Shown: positions 11,601-20,340 of the stretch, one piece after another
Layout: each line of letters opens with the position of its first letter
How positions within the stretch are numbered: the stretch's first letter is position 1
From: Isotricha intestinalis
Lineage: Eukaryota; Ciliophora; Litostomatea; Vestibuliferida; Isotrichidae
Direction: 5' to 3'
Length of the DNA stretch: 31,986 nucleotides
Assembly: GCA_023807065.1 (NCBI GenBank)
Contig: JAJJLU010000555.1
Location: forward strand, 1 to 31,986
Translations under genes and position numbers: made by a program
The notes under the pieces: model-generated
Told to the model about the DNA's origin: nothing
The model's input: only the letters and a program-made list of their open reading frames with translations
Database searches by the model: none

Positions 11601-13701
11601 TATTTAAAAATTCAACAGGTCTTAATAATTGATCATATATTTCATACATTAAAGGTAAATCAAATTCTTTTAAATTTTGGATTAATTGATTAATATCTTT
11701 AATAAAATCTAATCCAAAATTTTGAATATTTTCTGCATATTCTTTTGCATTATTTATTATTTTTAAATATTGAGTTCTAATATCTTCTAACATTTCTTTT
11801 ATTTCTTTTATTCCTTCTTTAATCAAATTAAAATTTATTTTTTTAAAAACATCAAGATTTAAATTTAAAATTTCTTTAATTCCATCAAAAATATATTTTG
11901 CAGAATTAATAAAAGCTTCTGTTAAAGTTTTTATAGGTCCATTATATAATTTACTAATATCAAAAACTGAATTAATAAATTTAGATAATTGAGAAAAATT
12001 TTCTTTAATGGCATTCAACCAATTATTTTTAATTAGAATTCTAATGGACTCAAATTTTTCACTTATTTTTTTTCCAATAGATAATATTGAGTTAATATAT
12101 TTTATAACAATTGATCCAACATTAGATTTTATAGAATAAATATATAAAGGAATATTTATATCTAATATCGAAAAAATTGCTTGAACATTAATTATTCCTT
12201 CTGAACTTTCTCCTTGCACTAAAACTCCTAAAGAAAATTTAACTCCAAATAAATTTATTTTAAAAATTTTAAATGAAAATTCAATTCCTTCTTTAAATTT
12301 ATCTAATTCATTTTCCTCATTTTTTTCTTTTAATTTCCTTTTAAATTGTACATAATTTTCTTCTGAAATATTGAACATTTTCAATAATCTTAAAGTATCA
12401 TTTTTTTCATTTGAATAATCTTTCACATAAGTAATATTTTGATTTATAATTTTTATAATTTCACTGATTTTTTCATTTCTTGAAGAATAAACTAAAATTG
12501 TTTCTGAAGTTTCGTTAAAAACCATTTTTTTAATTCCATTTGGAATTATACTTACATTTTCACTTTTAAAAGGATTATTTTCATCATTATCATCATCAAT
12601 TTGATCATTATCATCACTTTCAAATTTTGCATTTCCAAAAGAAGTAATTTTAGATAAACTTTCTTTTTCATTATCAATTGTATTATTTGAAACAGAATAT
12701 ATTTCACTATTTTTTAAAGCAAATCCATTTATATATGTATTATCTTTATTTTCTTTTTCAAATGTTGTTTCATTTTCATTTTCATTTTCTTCATTTAAAA
12801 TTCTTAAGTTTGAACTTTGAGATATATCAGGAATAATTTCATATAAACTTCCATTTAATAATTGAATTGTAACATTATCTAAATCTTTCGCAAAATTAAC
12901 TTCTAATATTTTGCCATTTTCATAAAAAGAAAAATTCATGATTGGAATATTTAAATTTGAATTTATATTATTTGTAATACTTTCAAATCCATCATTTTCA
13001 ATATTATCAGTTTTCGGAATATATTCTGAAAAATCATAATTTTTTAATTGTTCAAAATTATTAAATTCAATTTCAGTAATTTTTCCATATTCATTATCTA
13101 TATTTATATTATCATTAATTTCACTTTGATTATTTTCTTCTTTTTCAAAATATTCTAAAATATTTATTCCTGCTGAAGGAAGAGTTACATTTCCATCATT
13201 AACACTTGAATTTAAAACTAAAAGATTTGCTAAATATATTGGCATGCCTACATTTTTTGAATTCATATCATAGATATTTAAAAGAATATATGAAGTTGTT
13301 ATAATATCTCTTGTTGAATTTTCATTATCAATTTCCATAATAGAATGAACTTTTTTGATTTTCTTATATACTAATGTTTCATTTATATAATGTTTTATTT
13401 TTATTTTATCATTAATTTTAATTAAAATTTCCTGATTTGATTCATTTGAAAATAAATATTCATTAAATATTTTAGTATCATTCTGAGAATTAGATGTTGA
13501 TGAATTTTGAGATTTTTGTTGAATGAAATAAATTAAAAAAAATACAGAAATTAGAATAATTGTAATAAGTAGAGCACAAATTATATTAAATAACATTTGA
13601 TTTTTAATTTTGGTTTTATTTTTTCTTTCTAAAACGTTTTTCTTTAATGGTAACTGTTTATTGGCAGCAGAATTGTTGATTGGTTGTTCAGAGATATCCA
13701 T
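5641..13701 (-). CDS. Giant single-pass membrane protein, 2,686 residues, function unknown
   Basis: One uninterrupted frame of 2,686 codons. A short Lys/Arg-rich N-terminus (1-36) precedes one strong hydrophobic segment (about 37-60, LFNIICALLITIILISVFF). This predicts a type II signal anchor with the N-terminus in the cytosol and about 2,600 residues outside or in a lumen; many N-x-S/T sequons agree. The body is mostly long amphipathic helix and coiled-coil sequence rich in Ile, Asn and Lys. An acidic Glu/Asp stretch (about 1745-1810) is followed by two CxxC pairs (Cys1815/1818 and Cys1845/1848) that could bind metal or form disulfides. Beta-rich hydrophobic patches lie at about 470-520 and at the C-terminus (about 2550-2670, with GGGAGASATIRAKAG). 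I recognise no catalytic domain. Very long coiled-coil surface or cortex proteins are common in ciliates, so a structural or adhesive role is plausible but inferred. The start ATG is the only one upstream of the TM segment that fits. The stop is TAA. Confidence 0.85.
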   Translation of the reverse strand: MDISEQPINNSAANKQLPLKKNVLERKNKTKIKNQMLFNIICALLITIILISVFFLIYFIQQKSQNSSTSNSQNDTKIFNEYLFSNESNQEILIKINDKIKIKHYINETLVYKKIKKVHSIMEIDNENSTRDIITTSYILLNIYDMNSKNVGMPIYLANLLVLNSSVNDGNVTLPSAGINILEYFEKEENNQSEINDNINIDNEYGKITEIEFNNFEQLKNYDFSEYIPKTDNIENDGFESITNNINSNLNIPIMNFSFYENGKILEVNFAKDLDNVTIQLLNGSLYEIIPDISQSSNLRILNEENENENETTFEKENKDNTYINGFALKNSEIYSVSNNTIDNEKESLSKITSFGNAKFESDDNDQIDDDNDENNPFKSENVSIIPNGIKKMVFNETSETILVYSSRNEKISEIIKIINQNITYVKDYSNEKNDTLRLLKMFNISEENYVQFKRKLKEKNEENELDKFKEGIEFSFKIFKINLFGVKFSLGVLVQGESSEGIINVQAIFSILDINIPLYIYSIKSNVGSIVIKYINSILSIGKKISEKFESIRILIKNNWLNAIKENFSQLSKFINSVFDISKLYNGPIKTLTEAFINSAKYIFDGIKEILNLNLDVFKKINFNLIKEGIKEIKEMLEDIRTQYLKIINNAKEYAENIQNFGLDFIKDINQLIQNLKEFDLPLMYEIYDQLLRPVEFLNKYERNLFNSIKKGINEAITFLLNLQNNLIGDKIGMLESIMNGLLSSPILKQGVDLLSRLNIKDNLFSIINEVKEHINIIKNKVQDNYLQDINTYGKQLSLNIEKNITFFSNQSNLLIKEIKSKIESIELMELYVSHLDIIDSIENNILLIANNKFYELFSSYQDYHLIYKLNEELITNSSKELKLSADNIISFLKNEVNEMRNRLENIKIDLSEKYRLKLGDIAFHLIEIITPQDLEILEKNYYNLLDSALETIKNRDESNYNYLYNYLNNVVNEYKKQSSSKSRKGAIVDNIYNKFQEPIREYEEWISVNFESILKKNYFYIYNSIINTLDTKIFNKIDFNSYTNDEHLYFLSGYIDYLQKIKDLIHQYISESIYSEKVRIDITQYIMNFSNSSNELYNKGYELYKIYNSSYSFYYKCSNDYCYQKKNPKRYRIGQDWWTASGWNVAGRNNYNKIVKTIPEESFDNFSKLIYDDFIKKYMPTIDSYSSLIKLIDDTVINAKNAIYSEFLNSIKFKETINNYIAKVNVLVNQVLGKSSIENIYNYLTTNIRNKVSKFYSNINSVNIEFYNQFYQKNFKDSFLNYLQKPNEILYKFEKISKKLENIGNDFESNVIKTLNTQLNTEIQFLYNKFSDILNENFDYILKNIPSFDYEEITNLRKNSIKLIPNSLESILTQAKNNISSITGLSNILSKNSNDFFEIGEEIKKNSKNLLDSFSIPLNYIQNDISTYIPKKLKETIEKNSVLTKIYQGKYAFDILKKFSDEISENDILKNFKISNYISLFKEFVSINYTTIVNDINQYLEQFYPSILSEIDIFFDQFKNDIQGLYTQNIMNLDILNMTLDNFIKNGFNVTKWQNESIEISLENYEKKIHDLFLNEKNKLLSGKQFGQFIFNETNMNITYFKIKNNLLNPIRDLIYNNNKYSINLNVIHCLINQTQTIMRKNSKEFNKIVQEFLLKKGKKILILNHEINITELSMDYLWSKIFDYSNGIFFNYTKYFNGIKNLKIDISGIKEYLIEKEERLSIILDDEYYYLLNEIRSKSKENIGEQKEEDKYIYPENENEEEDNEEEEEKKINFNPINIHEDKEDEEEKFESEKDKILKQEEEDEKEAQEFCNECEKNITENNNNNDENNTNNDFNIIHERCSFCNKSDDEFVDENEEFRIRRLNVNKKILRKLGFKNFRKNSEDYIQDFSNDFISDLFFFSDILTKEFIKIFSNQKITENILKNITQFNKDFFEVKLNFEDIMTDFNIDETIEFIQNICNQKMDQTILNLRQFLDNKIIKYFNESIINFEEKYGKPFIESQIQTIIENNLTQIFNFMNDKVDEICNYILNLTNSMSTIPQLTYIALLEVFDYIYNYIEDNINYFYEKIVNDNLQNLISNIANDITDYYSEVITSSSILKQTLNENILDSFNSVFTRTTIEKLKKIAIAIFQNKYLGSFISQFQNNIKNNLAKIKTNMKTTKKNKLKEILSKIQLIPLESIYDDIYSLTLTFKNKLDELIGKISFVVENLQKYYSKFINENILPPVNSILEKYEQLTNYTLKIINDTIEKFEDLTPMVAKNLDTENLHKTLLKVEDTIEKIYDTITETIRNTIFSIAEFILNKIKDIFEKFNQIELYNKILGALKGIKTGEINISENINKILNGKRIRRLSKFKREKYRIKTKMRRTSILNFNIITKPIKSMIDEINNFISTFKSLKQFIQLIGDFSRFKELILYGITHIKDPLNYLLKQIESYMTKEQLKNFENRVLQDMSGIIELYKYHRDRISSIFEKIISLSKIFPELFSTKIVNRLFDTTLDTIISLICDKIIEILNPITYYKKSEIPPVPIFDCIIPIFFIPFRFSIDMLFEYEYGIKIHARVPKLYFGGGAGASATIRAKAGLFLGILEFGVQIKGMLGSGNIELYASYNLKHCKVGLSFYYEIRAFEFGYGGYFKYPWIEFIKIKIKILFYTITIYFPNLVMKSKELEGSIYKGIKISQSYEKEL

Positions 13702-13741
13702 TAAAAAAATTTATAAAAAAATTAATCGATGTCACTTCTTT
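13702..13741. promoter_or_regulatory. Short 5' leader region of the giant gene
   Basis: Only 40 bp separate the giant gene's start codon from the edge of the duplicated block beginning at 13742. It is A/T-rich on the transcribed strand with no recognisable motif. Promoter elements further upstream must therefore lie inside the duplicated sequence. Confidence 0.35.
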
Positions 13742-14153
13742 TTGAAAAGATATAAAAAACATTAATTATTGATTTTAAACAATTTATTTTTTATTTTGAT
13801 TATTATTTATTATCTTTGAAGATATATTCTATTATAATTTTTTAATAAATATTTATTGAATATTCTTTTTAAACCCTTCTCAAACTCCTTACTCCGAAAA
13901 ATAATAAAATATAATCAATATTTCTCATTATTTATTGTCTCATTCTCTATATTTCTTTTCATTAATCCCTATTTTTCTTATTTTTGTAAAACTTATAAAT
14001 TCTTATAATTATAAAATTTTTATGATATACTTTCCTTTGATTATAGTTTTTTATATGTTTAAAATATTAAAAAATTTCATTTATCTAATGATTATCCTTT
14101 AATAATTAATCAAAATTATGTAATTTATTAATTAATTTTTAATAAAATTTAAC
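13742..14153 (-). repeat. Direct repeat copy A: duplicate of the valyl-tRNA synthetase 3' flank
   Basis: Positions 13742 to about 14104 match 16729 to about 17091 with no mismatch or gap that I can find over about 363 bp (constant offset 2987). The match continues, with a few differences, to about 14153 (ending AAAATTTAAC in both). It is noncoding on both strands. Copy A lies just upstream of the giant membrane protein gene, whereas copy B lies just downstream of the valyl-tRNA synthetase stop. The orientation is the same in both, so these are direct repeats about 3 kb apart. Confidence 0.95.
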
Positions 14154-14170
14154 TTAGAATAATTATATAA

Positions 14171-14331
14171 TTTTTCTTGTTCTTCCTTTCTAATATTTTC
14201 ATGAGCTTTAAATAAGCTTTTTTTTCCATTTTTTTATCAATCCCATCAGGACATCTATTTTTTTCAGTCAAATTTTTTTTTATGTCTCAATATCATGATC
14301 AACATTAATTTGATCATTATTATCAAGGAAA
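14171..14331 (-). pseudogene. Truncated pseudogene fragment of the valyl-tRNA synthetase C-terminus
   Basis: This stretch aligns with 17236-17398, which encodes roughly residues 981-1035 of the intact synthetase, at about 80-85% identity by eye. Read on the - strand it still shows KKNLTEKN, DGIDKKM and ENIRKEEQEKL, matching KKNLTEKN, DGINKKM and ENIRKEDQEKL in the real gene. It has an in-frame TAA and a 1-nt deletion near 14285. About 70 bp covering the last codons and stop of the parent are missing between it and the flanking repeat. It is a dead remnant of a segmental duplication. Confidence 0.9.
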
Positions 14332-14427
14332 TAATTAATAAATAAAAATATCTCTTAAAATAATATTTATAATATTTATAAATCTTCAATTACATTTAAT
14401 CAAACAAAAAAGTATAAATTAATATAT

Positions 14428-15675
14428 TTAAATATTGTTTGAATCAATTGATAATTCTGTTTGGAAAAAATGAGGATTTTTCTTTTTAATAACTTGATAA
14501 AATTTAACTTTTGGTAAATAAAAAGATTTATAATTAATACCATCATTAATCATTTTCATCATATTCACACATTTATTATTTTCAGAATTTATTCTTTTAA
14601 TAATTCCTTTTTCTTTTTTTTCAATTTTTTCTATAAATTCCCTATTTAAAATAATTTTATGGAAAGAATAATTTCTTAAACCAAGAAATTTTTTTTCTAA
14701 TTTTTTGAAATTTTCTTTTGAGAAATTATCACTTATAGTATTTAAAAGATTATTTTGATAATTTAATAAATTATATTTTTTCCTTTTTTTTTTTATTTGA
14801 TTAATTTTTTCAAAAAAATCAGGTGAAAATTTATACACATCATTTAAAATTTTCTTTTCTGGACTTAAGCTTTTTGTCTTAGCATTAATAGTAGATTTTT
14901 TTTTTAAATTTTTGACTTTTTCTTTTGTACTCATAGTACTAGAATGAATATGTTTTTTATGTTTAGGAATAACAAAAAATTGCTTTAAATTATTTTGATT
15001 TAATTCATCAAAAATCCTATCTTCATCTTGAATTTCAAGTGGATTATTTTTTTTTCTTTCAGTATAATTTTTTTTAATATTTTGAAAACTAGAGTTTTTT
15101 TGAAGTAAATTGGAAAATAAATTTTGATCTTGAATTTTATCTTCTTTTACAAATGAATTGAATAATTTTGATGATAATTTATTATCTAAATCAATTTTTT
15201 GTGAATTTCGAGATGAAGATCTTCTACTTATATTAAATCCTAATGATTTAGATGATAATACTGTTGTATTTCTATGATCAAATCTATTTATATTTTTTTT
15301 TATAAATAAATCATTCATATTTATTTCTTTAATATCATTTTCTTTATTATTTTCAATAGGCTGATAATTCGATTTTTCTATTAAAATTTGAGGTTTAATT
15401 TCTTTTTTTGATTTTAATGTTTTTTTTGATTCTTCCAAATTTTTTTTTAAATCTTTATTTGATTGAATTATTATTTTTTTTAATTTTTTGAATTTTTCTA
15501 TTCTTGGGATAAATAATGTTCTTCTTTCATCTCTTTTTGATATTCTTTTTAAATATTCATTTTCTAATTGTTTTATTTTATCTGTTCTTTGAGAAATTAA
15601 AGTTTTTCTTTTTTCTATATTTTTTTCAGATATATAATCTATTGTTTTTAGGAGTTTTGATTTAAATTCTTCCAT
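14428..15675 (-). CDS. Lys-rich coiled-coil protein of unknown function
   Basis: A 415-residue protein I do not recognise. Residues 1-90 are strongly basic/acidic heptad-like sequence (KNIEKRKTLISQRTDKIKQ) likely to form a coiled coil. The middle contains a Ser/Arg patch (SRRSSSRNSQK) and many Lys runs, and the C-terminal half is again Lys/Glu/Asn-rich (EKKFLGLRNYSFHK). There is no TM segment, signal peptide or cysteine motif. It lies between the two copies of the direct repeat, so recombination between them would delete or duplicate it. The start ATG at 15675 has an A-rich leader on the coding strand; the stop is TAA. It could be a cytoskeletal or basal-body-associated protein, but nothing in the sequence proves that. 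Confidence 0.75.
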   Translation of the reverse strand: MEEFKSKLLKTIDYISEKNIEKRKTLISQRTDKIKQLENEYLKRISKRDERRTLFIPRIEKFKKLKKIIIQSNKDLKKNLEESKKTLKSKKEIKPQILIEKSNYQPIENNKENDIKEINMNDLFIKKNINRFDHRNTTVLSSKSLGFNISRRSSSRNSQKIDLDNKLSSKLFNSFVKEDKIQDQNLFSNLLQKNSSFQNIKKNYTERKKNNPLEIQDEDRIFDELNQNNLKQFFVIPKHKKHIHSSTMSTKEKVKNLKKKSTINAKTKSLSPEKKILNDVYKFSPDFFEKINQIKKKRKKYNLLNYQNNLLNTISDNFSKENFKKLEKKFLGLRNYSFHKIILNREFIEKIEKKEKGIIKRINSENNKCVNMMKMINDGINYKSFYLPKVKFYQVIKKKNPHFFQTELSIDSNNI

Positions 15676-16728
15676 TATTTTTAAAATAACTTATAAATTT
15701 ATAATTAAAATATTATATAAATTTATATATTACATTTTAGTTGCTTTTGTGGTTATAAAAAGAATATTTTACAATATTTCAATTTATTAGGATTTACCAA
15801 AGAAAAACGTAAGATAATTATAAATAACAAGATTTAGTTTCAAAAATAGTCTTACTATCGTTAATTTATCATGGAGATATTGATTTTTTTAATTTATATA
15901 TTAGCAAATTTAGAAACCAATTTCCAAAGTTTATAAATCTTTAAGACATTTTTTTGTAGGATATAAAAAAGACATTCTTTATAGTAATTTACCTTCAGAT
16001 TAAATAATAATAATTATTTGGAAAAATTATTTTATTCTTGAAAAGGCATTTAAGTAAAAATTATAATCTTAATTGTAATAAGATTATTAATTTTTTCAAA
16101 AAAAGAATTTCATAAATAAGGTAAATTTACAAATGAAACAAATAAAAATATAGTATTTTATTTAAATTTGTGCAAAATTTAAAAAAAATATACAAAAAAA
16201 GATAAAACATAAAGATGATTATAAAGATGACACAGTTATCTCAATTAGATAATAATTTATCATTAGGTTAAGTTTTAAAGATAATTCTTGTAGGGATGAT
16301 ACATATATTTGTATTTTGATTATTTGTTAGAATAATAAATGATAAAAATAAATAGTTAAAAGAAATTCATGATTTATAAAAAAAATAAAAGATAATCAAT
16401 AATTGGAGAAAACATAACATTTACATAAATTGCTAAATCAACTGACATAAATACAAGTCAATTTGAGAAAATAAAAATCTTAGTGAATTCAATATTTTAC
16501 AGTACAAGATATATATGGCAATCATTTAATCTTATGCAACATAAACAAAAAATATATTATAATTATTTATGAATATAATGATAATCTATACATTCTATTT
16601 ATAATTAATAATAATGAAAATATTAAATTTAGAATCATTAACAAATTTTAATTATTAATTAGTAATGGAAGGAATGGTTTATCATCTTTTTTGTATTTTG
16701 ATAATTAACAATTGAATTTAAAAAAATA
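15676..16728. other. Intergenic spacer of about 1 kb, no gene seen
   Basis: A+T-rich DNA between the unknown coiled-coil gene and repeat copy B. Every frame on both strands is broken by frequent stops. I found no tRNA-like fold, splice-linked exon chain or repeat. A few slightly richer patches (for example around 16220-16320) might be very old coding relics but carry no recognisable motif. The first 100-200 bp presumably hold the promoter of the gene at 15675. Confidence 0.45.
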
Positions 16729-17140
16729 TTGAAAAGATATAAAAAACATTAATTATTGATTTTAAACAATTTATTTTTTATTTTGATTATTATTTATTAT
16801 CTTTGAAGATATATTCTATTATAATTTTTTAATAAATATTTATTGAATATTCTTTTTAAACCCTTCTCAAACTCCTTACTCCGAAAAATAATAAAATATA
16901 ATCAATATTTCTCATTATTTATTGTCTCATTCTCTATATTTCTTTTCATTAATCCCTATTTTTCTTATTTTTGTAAAACTTATAAATTCTTATAATTATA
17001 AAATTTTTATGATATACTTTCCTTTGATTATAGTTTTTTATATGTTTAAAATATTAAAAAATTTCATTTATCTAATGATTATCCTTTAATAAATTAATAA
17101 AAATAATTTAATTTATTAATTAATTTTTAATAAAATTTAA
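16729..17140 (-). repeat. Direct repeat copy B: 3' flank of valyl-tRNA synthetase
   Basis: This is the probable parent copy of the duplication, directly downstream of the synthetase stop codon. It is identical to 13742-14104 over about 363 bp and similar to 14153. Its left edge at 16729 is sharp: the sequence before it has no match to the sequence before 13742. Transcripts of the synthetase must end within or near it. Confidence 0.93.
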
Positions 17141-17166
17141 CAACTTTTATTTTTCAAATAAAATAA

Positions 17167-20100
17167 TTATTTTAACTTTTCCAATTTTTGAATATTTTCC
17201 TCAATTTTTTTAATTTCAATTTTACAATTATCTAATTTTTCTTGATCTTCCTTTCTAATATTTTCAGGAGCTTTCAAATAATCTTTTTTTTGCATTTTTT
17301 TATTAATCCCATCAGCATATTTATTTTTTTCAGTCAAATTTTTTTTTAATCTCTCAATTTCTTTATCAATATTTATTTGGTCTTTAATATCAAGGAAAAT
17401 ATCTAAATTAGAACTAATAACATTAGATAACCAACCTTTTGTTTTATCATCATTAATATTATTTACAATAGAAATGTCATTAACATTTGCAAGAGTAGCA
17501 ATTACTTCTTTTTCTTTAATTAATATATCTTTTAATTTTTCATCATTAGTATAAACAGCAGATTTTGGTTTTGCTTTAATTTGAAATTGAGATAAAATTG
17601 ATTTAAATCCATGAGTTATTGATAATACTTCTTGAACATATTTTTCTATTTCATCATCAATATATGATAAATCTTTTGGAAATTCAGCTATAGAAATTGA
17701 TTCTACTTTATTTTTTTTGAAAGGTAATCTTTGGAATAGTTCTTCTGTTATAAAAGGCATTAAAGGATGTAATAAAATTAATCCATTTTCTAAAACATAT
17801 AAAAATACATTTTTAATATTATTTTTAACATTGTCATCTACTGGACTATTTTTCTCACTCAATAAGCATTTCAAAGCTTCAATATAAACATTACATATAT
17901 CATCATACCAAAAATGATAAATACTTTTAGTAGCTTCTCCAAAATTATAATTATCAAAACAATTTTCAAATTCTTTTATAGTTCTACTTAATCTATTCAA
18001 AATCCATTTATCCATAAATGTTAATTCTTTCAAATTAATATTAGCATCATTAAATTTATCTTTAGTATAAATTTGTAAAAATTTAAAAGCATTCCATAAT
18101 TTATTTCCAAAAAATCTATAACCAACAATTCTATTAACATCCAAATTAATATTTCTTCCTTGAATTAAATAACTCATTAATCCCAATCTCAATGCATCAG
18201 CTCCACATTCAGGAATTCCATCAGGATATTCTTTTTCTTTATCTTTTATACCTTTTTCAACTTCAGCTTTCGGTAGATTTCCACTTTTAATTTGTTCAAT
18301 TAATTTCTCTAAAGAAATACCATCAATAACATCAATAGGATCAACAACATTTCCAAGAGATTTACTCATTTTCCTTCCTTGAGAATCTTTAACAATAGGA
18401 TGTAAAAATACTGTTCCGAAAGGAACACAATCCATGAAGAAATAACTCATAAAAATCATTCTAGCAACCCAGAAGAAAATAATATCATGTCCAGTTTCCA
18501 ATAAATCAGTAGGGAAAAAAGTTTTTAATTCCTCATTTGAAGTATCAGGCCAACCAAAGCAAGTCAAAGGAAGAAGAGCTGATGAAAACCAAGTATCAAG
18601 AACATCAGAATCTTGAGTTACAGTAATTTTACTTAAGTCATCACATTTATATTTTTTTGAAGCTTTCTCTTTAGCTTCTTCCTCACTTTTTGCAGCAACC
18701 CAATGATCATTATTTGCCTCATCTGGATTATCTAATATTCCTTCTATTTTACATAAGTATATTGGACATTGGTGTCCCCACCAAAGTTGACGTGATATAC
18801 ACCAGTCACGAATATTTTCTAAAAATGAAAAAAGGGTTTGTTTTTGAAATTCTGGTATTATTTTTAATTTACCGGAATTTACATCATCCATTGTTCTCTT
18901 TGCAACATCCTTACAATTAATCCACCATTGGGCTTTAACCATTGGTTCTATTATATCTCCTGATTTTGAACATATTTGAATTACCATTTTATTTGGATGT
19001 TTACCTTTAATTAATCCCATTTCTGTTAATCTCTTTACAATAGCAACTCTACAATCATATCTAAGCATTCCTTTAAATTCACCTCCATTTTCGTTTAATG
19101 TACCATTATCATTAAATATATTTATCATTTCTAAATTGTGTCTTTGACCACAAAGGAAATCATTAGGATCATGTGCTGGAGTTATTTTCACTGCTCCAGT
19201 ACCAAAAGACATATCAACTAAAATATCATCTGCTATTATTTTCATTTTTCTTTCTGGGAAGAAAGGATGAATCAATTCTTTTCCAATTAAATCTTTATAT
19301 CTTTTATCTTCTGGATGAACAGCTACTGCAGTATCACCAAGCATTGTTTCAATACGAGTTGTAGATACAATAATTTCTTTTGAAGGATCTTCTTTAAATC
19401 TATATGCAAAATCGATTAAAACACCAAATTCATATTTACCTTTATGAAAAGGAACTGAAATCATTGTTGGAGTAGGAATTTCCAATTCTTCTAATTCAAC
19501 ATCAGAAATTGCAGTTTGTAAAGCACAACACCAATTAACCATTTTCTTGTCTCTATAAAGTAATCCTCTTTCATATAAATTAATAAAAGCTTCTTTAACA
19601 CCTTTTGACCTTTGTTCATCCATAGTAAAGAAATATCTACTTAGATCAAAGCTAACTCCTAACCTGGAAAATTGTTCCATAATTCTATCACCATATTTAT
19701 TTTTCCAATCCCAGACTTTTTTCACAAAATCTTCCCTACTAAAATCAGTTCTATACTTCCCTTCGTCTTTTAGTAATTTCTTTTCAACTACACTTTGAGT
19801 TGCAATTCCTGCATGATCAGTTCCAGGGACCCATAAAGAAGAAAAGCCTTTAAGTCTCTTATATCTAATAATTGCGTCTTCTACAGCTCCCATTAATGTA
19901 TGTCCTAAATGAAGGCTACCTGTTACATTTGGAGGAGGAAGAAGCATTATGAAACGTTTTTCTCTTGGTCTTGATTTTGCTTCTGAGAGATCGATTTTAA
20001 AAAATTGCTTATTTTGCCACCAAGCATCCCATGAACTTTCTACGTAACCTGGTTCATAGTTTTTTGGAAATATTGATAAGTCCTTTTTTTCTCCTTTTTT

Positions 20101-20340
20101 TGTCGGATCTTTTGTTCTTTCCGCAAGGGTTATTGTTTCTGTCCCTTTTTTTGATTTTTGCTTACATGCTTCTTGCATTTGCTTCTTTTTTAATTCTTTT
20201 TGTTTTGCTTTTTCCTCTTTTTCTAACTTCTTTTTTTCCTTTTCTGATAATTCTAATTGAGGAGATAAAGATGGAGTTGAAGAAAGGGTTGATGAGAGAA
20301 AACGGTATTTGGAGAGTATTGAGAATTCATTTTGAGACAT
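17167..20340 (-). CDS. VARS: Valyl-tRNA synthetase, cytosolic type
   Basis: A class I aminoacyl-tRNA synthetase that charges tRNA-Val. At 1,057 residues it has normal eukaryotic length. A Lys-rich N-terminal extension (about 1-85) precedes the catalytic Rossmann fold: PPPNVTGSLHLGH with the HIGH-box His144-His147, then WVPGTDHAGIATQ. The CP1 editing domain is present (STTRIETMLGDTAVAVHP, FGTGAVKITPAHDPNDF). KMSKS lies at 657-661 (GRKMSKSLGNVVDP). The helical anticodon-binding domain follows (FMDKWILNRLS ... HPLMPFITEELFQRLP). The C-terminus is the coiled coil typical of ValRS (IERLKKNLTEKN ... KIEENIQKLEKL). All key motifs are intact and there are no introns. The first ~30 residues are Ser/Leu-rich with few charges and could act as an organelle signal, but no such signal is clear. 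A decayed copy of the last part lies at 14171-14331. The stop is TAA. Confidence 0.97.
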   Translation of the reverse strand: MSQNEFSILSKYRFLSSTLSSTPSLSPQLELSEKEKKKLEKEEKAKQKELKKKQMQEACKQKSKKGTETITLAERTKDPTKKGEKKDLSIFPKNYEPGYVESSWDAWWQNKQFFKIDLSEAKSRPREKRFIMLLPPPNVTGSLHLGHTLMGAVEDAIIRYKRLKGFSSLWVPGTDHAGIATQSVVEKKLLKDEGKYRTDFSREDFVKKVWDWKNKYGDRIMEQFSRLGVSFDLSRYFFTMDEQRSKGVKEAFINLYERGLLYRDKKMVNWCCALQTAISDVELEELEIPTPTMISVPFHKGKYEFGVLIDFAYRFKEDPSKEIIVSTTRIETMLGDTAVAVHPEDKRYKDLIGKELIHPFFPERKMKIIADDILVDMSFGTGAVKITPAHDPNDFLCGQRHNLEMINIFNDNGTLNENGGEFKGMLRYDCRVAIVKRLTEMGLIKGKHPNKMVIQICSKSGDIIEPMVKAQWWINCKDVAKRTMDDVNSGKLKIIPEFQKQTLFSFLENIRDWCISRQLWWGHQCPIYLCKIEGILDNPDEANNDHWVAAKSEEEAKEKASKKYKCDDLSKITVTQDSDVLDTWFSSALLPLTCFGWPDTSNEELKTFFPTDLLETGHDIIFFWVARMIFMSYFFMDCVPFGTVFLHPIVKDSQGRKMSKSLGNVVDPIDVIDGISLEKLIEQIKSGNLPKAEVEKGIKDKEKEYPDGIPECGADALRLGLMSYLIQGRNINLDVNRIVGYRFFGNKLWNAFKFLQIYTKDKFNDANINLKELTFMDKWILNRLSRTIKEFENCFDNYNFGEATKSIYHFWYDDICNVYIEALKCLLSEKNSPVDDNVKNNIKNVFLYVLENGLILLHPLMPFITEELFQRLPFKKNKVESISIAEFPKDLSYIDDEIEKYVQEVLSITHGFKSILSQFQIKAKPKSAVYTNDEKLKDILIKEKEVIATLANVNDISIVNNINDDKTKGWLSNVISSNLDIFLDIKDQINIDKEIERLKKNLTEKNKYADGINKKMQKKDYLKAPENIRKEDQEKLDNCKIEIKKIEENIQKLEKLK

